Positions 1-8,187 of a DNA stretch of 64,000 nt are shown here, piece by piece (the stretch's first letter is position 1; each line of letters starts with the position of its first letter). Source of the stretch: Streptomyces sp. TRM70350 (GTDB lineage Bacteria > Actinomycetota > Actinomycetes > Streptomycetales > Streptomycetaceae); assembly GCF_019219825.1 (NCBI RefSeq), contig NZ_JAHUXH010000020.1, positions 78,912 to 142,911 of the forward strand, in the 5' to 3' direction. The position numbers and the translations under genes are program-made. The notes beneath the pieces are model-generated. The model was not told the DNA's origin, did no database searches, and saw only the letters and a program-made list of their open reading frames with translations.

Positions 1-1100
1 CCCATGGCCAGGGCCTTGTTCTGGAAGATGCCGGGGATCATCTTGTACGTCGACCCGTTGCCGACGCCGCTCAGCACGAACAGCGCGATGAAGGCGACCG
101 TGAACAGCGGCAGCGACTCCTGCATGCTCGCCAGGATGATCACGCCGGTGGCGGCGGCCATGGCGACGTAGTTCCACAGCGTGATCTTCGCGCCGCCGTA
201 CTTGTCGGCGAGCGCGCCGCCCACCGGCCGGATCAGCGAGCCCAGCAGCGGGCCGATGAAGGTGACGTACGCGGCCTGCAGCGGCGTACGCCCGAACTGG
301 GTCTGGAGCACCAGCCCGAAGGCGAAGCTGTAGCCGATGAACGAGCCGAAGGTGCCGATGTAGAGGAAGGACATGATCCAGGTGTGACCGGCCCGCACGG
401 CCTCCTTGGCGGCGCCGGAGTCGTTCCTGAGCGACGCGATGTTGTCCATGTACATCGCGGCCAGCACGGCGGCCACGACGATCAGCGGGATGTAGATCCC
501 GAGGAGCACCCGCGGCCCGCCACTCGCCCCGATCACGGCCAGCCCGACGAGCTGCATCACCGGCACGCCGATGTTGCCGCCGCCGGCGTTCAGGCCGAGG
601 GCCCAGCCCTTCTTCCGCAGCGGGAAGAAGGCGTTGATGTTGGTCATGGAGGAGGCGAAGTTGCCGCCGCCGACCCCGGTGAGCATCGCGCAGATCAGGA
701 AGGTGGTGAACGAGGTCCCCGGCTCCATGACGACGAACGCGGCGATGGTGGGGACGAGGAGCAGGCTCGCCGAGATGATCGTCCAGTTCCGCCCGCCGAA
801 GATCGCGACGGCGAAGGTGTAGGGGACGCGGACGATCGCGCCGACCAGCGTGGCCATCGACACCAGGACGAACTTGTCGGCCGGGGTCAGGCCGTACTCC
901 GGGCCCATGAACAGCACCATCACCGACCACACGGTCCAGATGGAGAAACCGATGTGCTCGGAGAGGACGGAGAAGATCAGGTTGCGGCGGGCGACCTTCT
1001 CCCCGGTCTCCTTCCAGAAGGTCTCGTCCTCGGGATCCCAGTGCTCGATCCAGCGGCCTCCCCTGCTGCTGGATGCGGGGGCTGTACTCGGGGCTGTCAT
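1..1100 (-). CDS. narK: Nitrate/nitrite transporter, MFS NarK family (3' end outside window)
   Basis: About 366 codons are present from an ATG at 1100; the C-terminus lies beyond the window edge. The protein starts with a short soluble N-terminus containing a tryptophan-rich WIEHWDPEDETFW stretch typical of actinobacterial NarK proteins, followed by hydrophobic helices. A glycine-rich segment around residues 140-170 (GVGGGNFASSMTNINAFFP, then GLNAGGGNIG) matches the nitrate signature motifs of the NarK/NNP branch of the major facilitator superfamily. Family members move nitrate in or exchange it for nitrite at the cytoplasmic membrane, usually for nitrate respiration or assimilation. No nitrate reductase gene is visible in the window, so the partner pathway is inferred only from the family. 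Confidence 0.85.
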   Translation of the reverse strand, partial: MTAPSTAPASSSRGGRWIEHWDPEDETFWKETGEKVARRNLIFSVLSEHIGFSIWTVWSVMVLFMGPEYGLTPADKFVLVSMATLVGAIVRVPYTFAVAIFGGRNWTIISASLLLVPTIAAFVVMEPGTSFTTFLICAMLTGVGGGNFASSMTNINAFFPLRKKGWALGLNAGGGNIGVPVMQLVGLAVIGASGGPRVLLGIYIPLIVVAAVLAAMYMDNIASLRNDSGAAKEAVRAGHTWIMSFLYIGTFGSFIGYSFAFGLVLQTQFGRTPLQAAYVTFIGPLLGSLIRPVGGALADKYGGAKITLWNYVAMAAATGVIILASMQESLPLFTVAFIALFVLSGVGNGSTYKMIPGIFQNKALAM

Positions 1101-1255
1101 GACGCCTCCACGGTGCTCCGGGCTCGGTGGTGCTGCTCATCAGTGGCTGAGTCCCGAAGGTAGGGAGGGCGCGTTTCCGGTCTGTGGCGGTGGGTGACCG
1201 GAAAGGAACTTTGCTCTCACCCCGGGTGGGGGTGGGCTGAGAGGTCGCCGGTCGG

Positions 1256-1900
1256 TCAGCTCTGCGCGGACCGACCGTACGGCCCGCTCGTGAACGGGTT
1301 CCCCGGCGTCCGCGCACCCGGCGGCAGATACCGCAGCCGCCCGTTCTCGTCCGTCACCGGCGTGAACCCGGCGGCTTTCAGGCGGGCGGCGTACGTGGCG
1401 TTGCGCCGGCGTCCCAGGGTGAAGGCGACGGCGAGCAGACTCAGGCACGAGCCCCACAGCATCCCGGCGACCAGGAAGGCGCTCTCGCCGCCGGTGTTCA
1501 GCCCGACCACCAGGCTGCCGACGCCGACGGCGAGCACCGCGTACACCAGCCGCTGCTTCTCGGAGTGCCGGCCGGTGAGGTCGAACTTGATCCGGGCCCT
1601 GAGCAGCTCGAGGGCGTCGGGGACGACCGGCGGCAGGGAGACGCCGTCACCGGCGTTCGGGTACTGCGCCCAGGTCTGCGCTGCCCGCGCGCGTGCCACG
1701 GGGCCGGGGTCGGGCACGAGCAGCATCACCACGGTGTTCCGCGCCCCGCCCAGCCGCACATCGGCGTACTCGTACCCCAACTGCTGGGCGAAGAAGGCGA
1801 GCCGCGCGAGCTTCTTCGCGGACGCCATGGGACAGGTGAGCTCGACGGGCCCTCCGCTCGCCATCAGCAGCAGCATGTTCTGCACCTGGCGCTTGTTCAT
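1256..1900 (-). CDS. Conserved actinobacterial membrane protein of unknown function
   Basis: 214 residues from an ATG at 1900. The N-terminal half looks soluble (residues 1-110, with a run reading LAFFAQQLGYEYADV); a hydrophobic hairpin at about residues 117-160 (VYAVLAVGVGSLVVGL and a second segment ending LSLLAVAFTLG) suggests two membrane spans, and a basic RRRNATYAARLKAAGF segment with a short C-terminal tail follows. I recognise it as a Streptomyces conserved hypothetical, not as a named family. It lies between narK and a LysR regulator, all on the minus strand, with 155 bp before narK's start; nothing links its function to nitrate. Confidence 0.7.
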   Translation of the reverse strand: MNKRQVQNMLLLMASGGPVELTCPMASAKKLARLAFFAQQLGYEYADVRLGGARNTVVMLLVPDPGPVARARAAQTWAQYPNAGDGVSLPPVVPDALELLRARIKFDLTGRHSEKQRLVYAVLAVGVGSLVVGLNTGGESAFLVAGMLWGSCLSLLAVAFTLGRRRNATYAARLKAAGFTPVTDENGRLRYLPPGARTPGNPFTSGPYGRSAQS

Positions 1901-1983
1901 CGGAGCCCCCGATCACTCTGTTCACCTGGGCAACGCGCGGGCAGTCTGTCACGGACCGGTCAGCCCCCGAAGCCGCCGGTGCC

Positions 1984-2949
1984 TCAGTCGCCGCGCGCGG
2001 CCCTGTCCGCCTCCGGCATCCATCCCCCGTCCGGCACCCGCAGCCACCCCTCCTCCCGCCCGACCTCGCAGGCCGCCCGCCGCAGCACATCCAGCGCCGG
2101 ATGCGCCGCCCCCTTCCGCCACACCAGCGACACGGGCGACAACGGAACGGGGTCCACCAGCCGCCGCCGTACCGCCCCGGGCATGGCCGGGAAGTCCACC
2201 ACGGCGAGGACCGGACACCGTGTCCTGGCCATCACGCGCTGGAACTCCTCGTCCCCCACCGCAAGCGGCGAGGGCGCCGCGATCTCGATCCCGCGCCCCT
2301 CGAACAGCCGCCCGGCGAGATCGGTCCACTCCGGCGTCCGCGGATTCCCGGCCCCGGCGTACACGGTCTGCCCCGCCAGCGCGGCCAGCGGCACCTCCGC
2401 CAGCGCCGCCAGCGGATGGTCCTCCGGCAGCACGATCGCCATCGGCTCGTAGCGGACGATCCGGTGCGCCAACTGCCGCCGCAGCGCCGGATCCAGCCCC
2501 GCGAACCGTCCGAACGACGCGTCGATCCGCCCCGCCAGCAGCTCCGCCGCCGCGCCCGTGAGCCCGCTCTCGTAGCGGGCCATCAGCTCGTACTCGGGGG
2601 CGAGTTCGCGGGCTCGGTGCAGCACCCGGCGCGGAGTGCCGAGGCCGGGTGAGTTCAGGTCGACGAGCAGGGGCCTGACCTGGCCGAAGGCCGCGAGCAG
2701 TTCCTCCTGCGCCGCGAGCACCCGACGGGCGTACGGCACCAGCCGCTCCCCGTCCGCCGTCAGCGTCACCTGCCGGGTCGTCCGGACGAACAGTTCGGCG
2801 CCCAGCTCCCGCTCCAGCCGCCGTACGTCCCTGCTCAGCGCCTGCTGGGCGACGTACAGCCGGGCCGCGGCGCGGGTGAAGTGCAGCTCCTCGGCGACGG
2901 TGACGAAGGCGCGCAGGAGACGGGGGTCGAGGTGGGCGGGAGCGGGCAT
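1984..2949 (-). CDS. LysR-family transcriptional regulator
   Basis: 321 residues from an ATG at 2949; a TTG five codons upstream (2964) is possible but less likely because the ATG fits the usual family start (LDPRLLRAFVTVAEELHF). The N-terminal winged helix-turn-helix spans about residues 5-65 (FTRAAARLYVAQQALSRDVR, LERELGAELFVRTTR), and the remainder is a LysR substrate-binding domain of two Rossmann-like lobes. It is divergent from the MFS transporter that begins at 3033; the 83-bp gap carries a 12-bp inverted repeat whose second arm lies inside the transporter gene. The arrangement suggests that the regulator controls the transporter. The ligand cannot be guessed. Confidence 0.88.
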   Translation of the reverse strand: MPAPAHLDPRLLRAFVTVAEELHFTRAAARLYVAQQALSRDVRRLERELGAELFVRTTRQVTLTADGERLVPYARRVLAAQEELLAAFGQVRPLLVDLNSPGLGTPRRVLHRARELAPEYELMARYESGLTGAAAELLAGRIDASFGRFAGLDPALRRQLAHRIVRYEPMAIVLPEDHPLAALAEVPLAALAGQTVYAGAGNPRTPEWTDLAGRLFEGRGIEIAAPSPLAVGDEEFQRVMARTRCPVLAVVDFPAMPGAVRRRLVDPVPLSPVSLVWRKGAAHPALDVLRRAACEVGREEGWLRVPDGGWMPEADRAARGD

Positions 2950-2992
2950 GGCGGGAACGTACAACAGAGGTGCGTGAATCCCCGCGCAGAAG

Positions 2993-3062
2993 GTGTTGGA
3001 CCCCTTGATCGGCCACGGGCGACGGTTGCCGCATGCCGCAATCCGCCACGGGGGTCCAACAC
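2993..3062. promoter_or_regulatory. Candidate LysR operator: 12-bp inverted repeat spanning the MFS start codon
   Basis: The arms GTGTTGGACCCC (2993-3004) and GGGGTCCAACAC (3051-3062) are exact reverse complements separated by 46 bp. The left arm is in the divergent gap between the LysR gene and the MFS gene, and the right arm is codons 7-10 of the MFS gene. The position fits a regulatory site for the divergent pair; binding is inferred. Confidence 0.4.
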
Positions 3063-4280
3063 ACCCCTTACCGCCGCCTGTTCACCCACCCCGGCACCCG
3101 GGCCTTCACGCTCGGAAACCTCATCGCCCGCCTCCCCATGGGCATGTTCGGCGTGAGCGCGGTCGTGATGATCGCCGGCTCCCGCGGCTCGTACGCCCTC
3201 GCCGGTGCCGTCACCGCGACCGGTCTCGCCGCGACCGCACTGGTCGCCCCCTGGACCGCCCGCCTCGTCGACCGCCACGGCCAGGCCCGGATCGCCGTCC
3301 CCGCCACACTGTGCGCCGCGCTGGGCGGCCTGGCCCTGCTCCTCTGCCTGCACTACGACGCCCCGGACTGGACCCTCTTCGCCGCATACGCCGCCACCGC
3401 CACGACCCCCAACATCGGCGGCATGTCCCGCGCCCGCTGGGCCCACCTCCTCCAGGGCGACCCCGACGCCCTGCACACCGCCAACTCCTTCGAGCAGGCC
3501 GCCGACGAGCTGTGCTTCATGCTGGGCCCGGTGCTCGCGGCCTTCCTCTGCGGGACGTTCTTCCCGGAGGCGGGCACGCTGGTCGGGGGCGTCCTGCTGC
3601 TCACCGGCATGTTCCTGTTCACCGCCCAGCGCGCCACGGAGCCGCCCGTCGCGCCCCGCACGAAGGCCCGCTCGCCGCTGCGCTCCCCGGGCATGCCGTG
3701 GCTGCTGGCGGTGTTCCTGGCCACGGGCGCGGTGTTCGGCGCGATGGAGGTGGTGACGATCGCGTTCGCGGACGCACAGGGCCACCGCACGGCGGGGGGC
3801 GTCCTGCTCGGCCTCCAGGCGGCGGGCTCCTGCGCGGCCGGTCTGCTCTTCGGCACGCTGAGGCCCCGCAGACCGGCCGACCGCCGCCTCCCCTGGTGCG
3901 TGGCCGCCATGGCCGCCCTGCTGGCCCTCCCCCTCGCCGCCGTCACCGTCACCTCCTCCCTCCTCGCCCTCGCCCCCGCCCTCCTCCTGGCCGGGATGGC
4001 GACCGCCCCGACGATGGTCACCGCCATGGCGCTCGTCCAGCACCGCACCCCCGCCGACCGCCTCAACGAGGGCATGACCCTCGCCGTGACCGCTCTCCTC
4101 GGTGGCATCGCGGGCGGCAGCGCACTCGGCGGCTGGACGGTGGAGCAACTGTCGGTGACGGCGGGATACGGGGTGCCGGTCGTGGCGGCGGGGTCCGCCC
4201 TGCTGATCGCTGTCCTGCCCATCGCCCTCAGGCCGTTCGGGCCGTCGAACCGCTTCACTGAAACTCGCCCGACCGATTGA
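3033..4280 (+). CDS. MFS transporter
   Basis: 415 residues, starting at the ATG at 3033. It has about 12 hydrophobic segments, a central hydrophilic loop (residues ~205-220, TEPPVAPRTKARSPLRS), and an LVDRHGQAR stretch after the second helix that corresponds to the conserved MFS loop 2-3 motif. Such proteins exchange small molecules across the cytoplasmic membrane; many Streptomyces relatives are efflux pumps. It is divergent from a LysR regulator. The last codons include a site resembling the operators in front of the downstream alpha-xylosidase gene (4244-4258), so the 3' end of this gene may carry part of that gene's control region. Substrate unknown. Confidence 0.85.
   Translation: MPQSATGVQHTPYRRLFTHPGTRAFTLGNLIARLPMGMFGVSAVVMIAGSRGSYALAGAVTATGLAATALVAPWTARLVDRHGQARIAVPATLCAALGGLALLLCLHYDAPDWTLFAAYAATATTPNIGGMSRARWAHLLQGDPDALHTANSFEQAADELCFMLGPVLAAFLCGTFFPEAGTLVGGVLLLTGMFLFTAQRATEPPVAPRTKARSPLRSPGMPWLLAVFLATGAVFGAMEVVTIAFADAQGHRTAGGVLLGLQAAGSCAAGLLFGTLRPRRPADRRLPWCVAAMAALLALPLAAVTVTSSLLALAPALLLAGMATAPTMVTAMALVQHRTPADRLNEGMTLAVTALLGGIAGGSALGGWTVEQLSVTAGYGVPVVAAGSALLIAVLPIALRPFGPSNRFTETRPTD
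4244..4258. promoter_or_regulatory. Operator-like site 1 (imperfect palindrome)
   Basis: GTCGAACCGCTTCAC lies inside the 3' end of the MFS gene. It shares the TCGAA...CTTC pattern with the perfect palindrome at 4311-4326. It is a weaker copy of the putative LacI operator. Confidence 0.3.
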
Positions 4281-4310
4281 CGCCCTTGGGGGCCGCCCCT
4301 ATCTTCGGCC

Positions 4311-4326
4311 GTCGAAGCGCTTCGAC
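4311..4326. promoter_or_regulatory. Perfect palindrome, likely LacI-family operator for the alpha-xylosidase operon
   Basis: GTCGAAGCGCTTCGAC is a perfect 16-bp palindrome with a central CG step (GCGC core), the form typical of LacI/GalR-family operators. It is 37 bp before the TTG start of the GH31 gene, and the LacI-type regulator is the second gene of the same operon. Autoregulation by that protein is inferred. Confidence 0.6.
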
Positions 4327-4334
4327 ATCCCGCA

Positions 4335-4348
4335 TCGAACCAGTTCGA
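4335..4348. promoter_or_regulatory. Operator-like site 3 (TCGAAC-N2-GTTCGA)
   Basis: Two 6-bp half sites TCGAAC and GTTCGA surround CA. The site is 8 bp downstream of the perfect palindrome and 15 bp before the GH31 start, overlapping the leader just upstream of the ribosome binding site. Confidence 0.4.
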
Positions 4349-4363
4349 GTAAGGGGTCCGGGC

Positions 4364-6613
4364 TTGAAGTTCACCGACGGCTACTGGCTGCTGCGCGAGG
4401 GCGTCACCGCGGCGCACCCGGTCCAGGTCCTCGACGTGACCGCCACCGACGGCGCGCTGGAGATCCACGCGCCGACCCAGCCCGTCCGCCACCGCGGCGA
4501 CCTGCTGAAAGGACCGGTCGTGACGATCAACGCGCACGCGCCGATGCCGGGCGTCATCGGCGTCACGCTCACCCACTTCGAGGGCGAGCAGCCGCGGGGA
4601 CCGGAGTTCGAGGTGACGACGGAGTCCTTCACGCCGCAGGTGTCGTACGACGACGGCCACGCGACCCTGACCTCCGGCGAGCTGTCCGTCCGCATCACCC
4701 GCACCGGCCCCTGGCGGGTCGACTTCCTCGCCCACGGCCGCACCCTCACCACCAGCGGCCCCAAGGGCATCGGCATCATGCGGGACGCCACCGGCGCCCA
4801 CTATCTGCGCGAACAGCTCGGCCTCGGCGTCGGCACCCACGTCTACGGCCTCGGCGAACGCTTCGGCCCGCTGGTCAAGAACGGCCAGGTCGTCGACATC
4901 TGGAACGCCGACGGCGGCACGGCGACGGAGCAGGCCTACAAGAACGTCCCCTTCTATCTGACGGACGCGGGCTACGGCGTCTTCGTCGACCACCCGGGCA
5001 AGGTCTCCTTCGAGGTCGGCTCGGAGGCCGTCTCGCGGGTGCAGTTCAGCGTGGCGGCGCAGCGGTTGACGTACTACGTCATCCACGGCCCCACTCCCAA
5101 GGAGATCCTCCGCAAGTACACGGCCCTCACCGGCCGCCCGGCCCTTCCGCCCGCCTGGTCGTTCGGCCTGTGGCTGTCGACGTCGTTCACCACGTCCTAC
5201 GACGAGGAGACGGTCACCTCGTTCATCGAGGGCATGCGGGAGCGCGAGATCCCGCTGTCCGTCTTCCACTTCGACTGCTTCTGGATGCGCGAGTTCAACT
5301 GGTGCGACTTCCAGTGGGACCCGAGGGTGTTCCCGGACCCGGAGGGGATGCTGAAGAGGCTTCATGAAAGAGGCCTGCACGTCTGCGTCTGGATCAACCC
5401 GTACATCGCCCAGCGCTCGCCCCTCTTCGCCGAGGGCAAGGCACTCGGGCATCTGCTGCGCAGGCCCGACGGCAGCGTCTGGCAGTGGGACCTCTGGCAA
5501 CCGGGCATGGCTCTCGTCGACTTCACCAGCCCGGCCGCCCGCGACTGGTACGCCGCGAAGCTGGAGGCGCTGCTCGCGCAGGGTGTGGACTGCTTCAAGA
5601 CCGACTTCGGCGAACGGGTCCCGGTGGACGTGGCCTGGTCCGACGGCTCCGACCCGGAGCGCATGCACAACTCCTACACATACCTCTACAACCGCACGGT
5701 CTTCGACGTGCTGCGAGGGCACCGCGGCGAGCAGGAGGCCGTCGTCTTCGCCCGGTCGGCGACCACGGGCAGCCAGAAGTTCCCCGTGCACTGGGGCGGG
5801 GACTGCGAGTCGACGTACGAGGCGATGGCGGAGTCGATGCGGGGCGGGCTGTCGCTGGGGATGTCCGGGTTCGGCTACTGGAGCCATGACATCGGCGGCT
5901 TCGAGGGCACGCCGACCCCGGCCCTGTTCAAGCGGTGGCTGGCCTTCGGCCTGCTGTCGTCGCACAGCAGGCTGCACGGCAGTTCCTCCTACCGGGTGCC
6001 GTGGCTGTTCGACGAGGAGTCGGTGGCGGTGGCCCGGCATTTCACCCGGCTGAAGCTCCGCCTCATGCCCTATCTCTACGAGGCCGCCCGCGCCGCCCAC
6101 ACCGAGGGGGTGCCGGTGATGCGGGCGATGGTGCTGGAGTTCCCGGACGATCCGGGGTGCGCGTTCCTGGAGCGGCAGTACATGCTCGGGCCGGATCTGC
6201 TGGTGGCGCCGGTGTTCAGCGACGAGGGGGACGTGACGTACTACGTGCCCGAGGGGACGTGGACGCACTTTCTGAGCGGGGAGACGGTGACCGGGCCGCG
6301 GTGGGTGCGGGAGCGGCACGGTTTCCTGAGCCTGCCCCTGCTGGTGCGGCCGGGGGCGGTGATCCCGGTGGGCGCGGTGGACGACCGGCCCGACTATCCG
6401 CACGCCGACGGGGTGACGCTGCGGGCGTACGGGCCGCGGCGGGGCGCGCAGGTGACGGTGACCGTCGGGGACGTGGCCTTCACCGTCGTACGGGAAGGGG
6501 ACGTGCTGCGGGCATCCTGCGGTGATCCGTCGGCGCCGTGGGCGCTGGCCGCCGGGGAACGGGTGGCGCGGGCGAGGGCGGGCACCGGATTTCTCTCCCT
6601 GGAGCTGGACTGA
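4364..6613 (+). CDS. yicI: Alpha-xylosidase, glycoside hydrolase family 31 (YicI-like)
   Basis: 749 residues from TTG at 4364, preceded by an AAGGGG ribosome binding site; the open frame continues upstream to 4277, but the N-terminus MKFTDGYWLL matches the YicI family start. The order is an N-terminal beta domain, a (beta/alpha)8 barrel from about residue 260, and C-terminal beta domains. Catalytic motifs are clear: KTDFGER with the nucleophile Asp414, and HWGGDC with acid/base Asp480. The segment WMREFNWCDFQWDP and the KTDFGER form are those of alpha-xylosidases rather than alpha-glucosidases. Family enzymes release alpha-xylose from xyloglucan oligosaccharides or isoprimeverose. There is no signal peptide, so it acts in the cytoplasm on imported sugars. 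A LacI regulator follows with a one-base overlap. Alternative: another alpha-glycosidase of GH31. Confidence 0.9.
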   Translation: MKFTDGYWLLREGVTAAHPVQVLDVTATDGALEIHAPTQPVRHRGDLLKGPVVTINAHAPMPGVIGVTLTHFEGEQPRGPEFEVTTESFTPQVSYDDGHATLTSGELSVRITRTGPWRVDFLAHGRTLTTSGPKGIGIMRDATGAHYLREQLGLGVGTHVYGLGERFGPLVKNGQVVDIWNADGGTATEQAYKNVPFYLTDAGYGVFVDHPGKVSFEVGSEAVSRVQFSVAAQRLTYYVIHGPTPKEILRKYTALTGRPALPPAWSFGLWLSTSFTTSYDEETVTSFIEGMREREIPLSVFHFDCFWMREFNWCDFQWDPRVFPDPEGMLKRLHERGLHVCVWINPYIAQRSPLFAEGKALGHLLRRPDGSVWQWDLWQPGMALVDFTSPAARDWYAAKLEALLAQGVDCFKTDFGERVPVDVAWSDGSDPERMHNSYTYLYNRTVFDVLRGHRGEQEAVVFARSATTGSQKFPVHWGGDCESTYEAMAESMRGGLSLGMSGFGYWSHDIGGFEGTPTPALFKRWLAFGLLSSHSRLHGSSSYRVPWLFDEESVAVARHFTRLKLRLMPYLYEAARAAHTEGVPVMRAMVLEFPDDPGCAFLERQYMLGPDLLVAPVFSDEGDVTYYVPEGTWTHFLSGETVTGPRWVRERHGFLSLPLLVRPGAVIPVGAVDDRPDYPHADGVTLRAYGPRRGAQVTVTVGDVAFTVVREGDVLRASCGDPSAPWALAAGERVARARAGTGFLSLELD

Positions 6614-7623
6614 TGGTCAAGATCACGGACGTGGCCCGGCACGCCGGTGTCTCCCCCAGCACGGTGTCCTACGCGATCAGCGGCAAACGCCCGATCTCGG
6701 AGGAGACCCGGCGCCGGGTCGAGGCCTCCATCCGCGCGCTCGGCTACCGCCCGCACGCCGGTGCCCGCGCCCTGGCCAGCAGCAAGTCGAACGTCCTGGC
6801 GCTGGTGGTGCCGTTACGGGCGGGCATCCACGTCCCGGTGGTGATGCAGTTCGCCGTCTCGGTGGTCACCACGGCACGCCGCCACGACCACGACGTACTC
6901 CTCCTCACCCAGGAGGAGGGCGAGGAGGGCCTGCGAAGGGTCGCGGACACGGCGTTGGTGGACGCGCTGATCGTGATGGACGTCCAACTCCACGACCCCC
7001 GGCTGCCGTTGCTGCGCTCCCTGGACCGCCCGTCCGTCCTGATCGGCTTCCCGGCCGAAGCGGCCGGCCTGACCTGCATCGACCTGGACTTCAAGGCGGC
7101 GGGTGAAGCCTGCGTGGAGCATCTGGCGGGGCTGGGGCACCGGGTGGTGGCGCTGGTCGGCTCGCCGCCGGAGGTGTACGTGCGGCAGACGGCGTTCGCC
7201 CAGCGGGTGGTGCAGGGGTTCACGGCGGCGGCCGACCGGCACCGGCTGTCGTCGGCGGTGCGTCCGTGCGAGGCGTCCCCGGCGGCGGCCCGCGCGGTCG
7301 CCGAGCAACTGCTGCGGGAGCAACCGGGATTGACGGGGGTCGTCGTCCACAACGAGGCGATCCTGGAGTCACTGACCGACGCCTTCGAGCAGTTGGGCCT
7401 GCGCGTGCCGGGCGACCTGTCCATCACCGCGATCTGCCCCGACGAGCTGGCCGAGTCCCTGCGCGTACCGGTCACGTCGGTCGCCCTGCCGTCCACCGAG
7501 GTGGGCTCGCGTGCGGTGGAACTGCTGATGCGGAAGCTGGACGGGAAGGGTGTGCCGGAGGCGACGTTGCTGGCGCCGAGGATGACGGACCGGGGAAGTA
7601 CGGGGCGGCGGTCGGTTGCGTGA
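6613..7623 (+). CDS. LacI-family transcriptional regulator of the alpha-xylosidase operon
   Basis: 336 residues, ATG at 6613 sharing its A with the TGA stop of the GH31 gene (translational coupling). The N-terminal helix-turn-helix and hinge are classical: MVKITDVARHAGVSPSTVSY, then RVEASIRALGYRPHAGARAL at residues ~35-55. The remainder is a periplasmic-binding-protein-like sugar sensor domain. It very probably represses its own operon from the palindromes at 4244-4348 and is released by a sugar derived from xylosides (inference). A strong terminator follows at 7664-7702. Confidence 0.9.
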   Translation: MVKITDVARHAGVSPSTVSYAISGKRPISEETRRRVEASIRALGYRPHAGARALASSKSNVLALVVPLRAGIHVPVVMQFAVSVVTTARRHDHDVLLLTQEEGEEGLRRVADTALVDALIVMDVQLHDPRLPLLRSLDRPSVLIGFPAEAAGLTCIDLDFKAAGEACVEHLAGLGHRVVALVGSPPEVYVRQTAFAQRVVQGFTAAADRHRLSSAVRPCEASPAAARAVAEQLLREQPGLTGVVVHNEAILESLTDAFEQLGLRVPGDLSITAICPDELAESLRVPVTSVALPSTEVGSRAVELLMRKLDGKGVPEATLLAPRMTDRGSTGRRSVA

Positions 7624-7663
7624 ATCGTGAACCTCTCGATATGGAGGGGGACCCCATAAACAC

Positions 7664-7702
7664 GACGACGGCCCGGTGGTCGAACACCACCGGGCCGTCG
7701 TC
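7664..7702. terminator. Strong hairpin between the lacI-type gene and ssrA (convergent)
   Basis: A perfect 17-bp stem (7664-7680 with 7686-7702) closes a 5-base loop CGAAC. It lies between the plus-strand LacI gene and the minus-strand ssrA gene and can end transcription from both sides. Confidence 0.9.
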
Positions 7703-7723
7703 ACATGGAGATCACGAAGATCG

Positions 7724-8089
7724 TGGAGATGGCGGGAATCGAACCCGCGTCCAACGGTGTGGAACCAGGGCTTCTCCGTGTGCAGTCCGCTGTGCTTTTC
7801 TCGGCCCCGGAGATCACGCGGACAAGTCTCCGACGGGCTCAGTCACTGTTCGGTTTCCCTCTTCACCCCGTGACCGGGATCGAGGTTTAGTTCCCTAGCT
7901 GATGCCAGGATCCGGGTCGGGAACAGCCCCGGGCTGACACTTCGCGAGTCGCTACTTAGGCAGCGAGGGCGAAGGAATCGCGCTTGGTGTTGGCGATTAT
8001 TTTTTTCGGCCTGTGGTTTACGAGATCATGGCCGCTTTCTCGACACGCTTCCCCTGCTTCGACAGCCGCTGTCGAAACCGATCATCCCC
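7724..8089 (-). ncRNA. ssrA: tmRNA (trans-translation RNA)
   Basis: The 5' end GGGGATGATC (8089 downward) pairs with the 3' acceptor segment ending at 7724, forming the tRNA-like half together with GGTTCGATTCCCGCC (T arm). The tag reading frame is at 7994-7956: resume codon GCC, then the peptide ANTKRDSFALAA and stop TAA. The usual actinobacterial proteolysis tag ends in LAA, as here. The terminal CCA is not encoded (genome gives CGA after the discriminator A), so it must be added. tmRNA acts with SmpB, whose gene is just upstream on the same strand, to rescue stalled ribosomes and mark the products for proteolysis. Confidence 0.96.
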
Positions 8090-8134
8090 ATGTTGATTTT
8101 TCAAACCCTGCGCCCGCTGTGGGGTGCGGATGCC

Positions 8135-8164
8135 ATCGTACGGGATCAACGCAGCCACGTGCCA
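8135..8164 (-). promoter_or_regulatory. Candidate ssrA promoter
   Basis: On the minus strand, TGGCAC (8164-8159) and TACGAT (8140-8135) are separated by 18 bp, about 45 bp before the mature tmRNA 5' end. This would give a precursor trimmed by RNase P. Weak match to a vegetative promoter; prediction only. Confidence 0.3.
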
Positions 8165-8187
8165 GCGTATTCCCGGCGACCGCGGGG

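Noticed and set aside
384..1163. Plus-strand frame opposite narK
   Set aside because: His/Asp/Gly-rich antisense sequence; narK motifs are clear on the minus strand.
4277..4363. A longer N-terminus for the GH31 protein (start 4277)
   Set aside because: It would overlap the MFS stop and translate through the operator palindromes, without a ribosome binding site; family start matches TTG at 4364.
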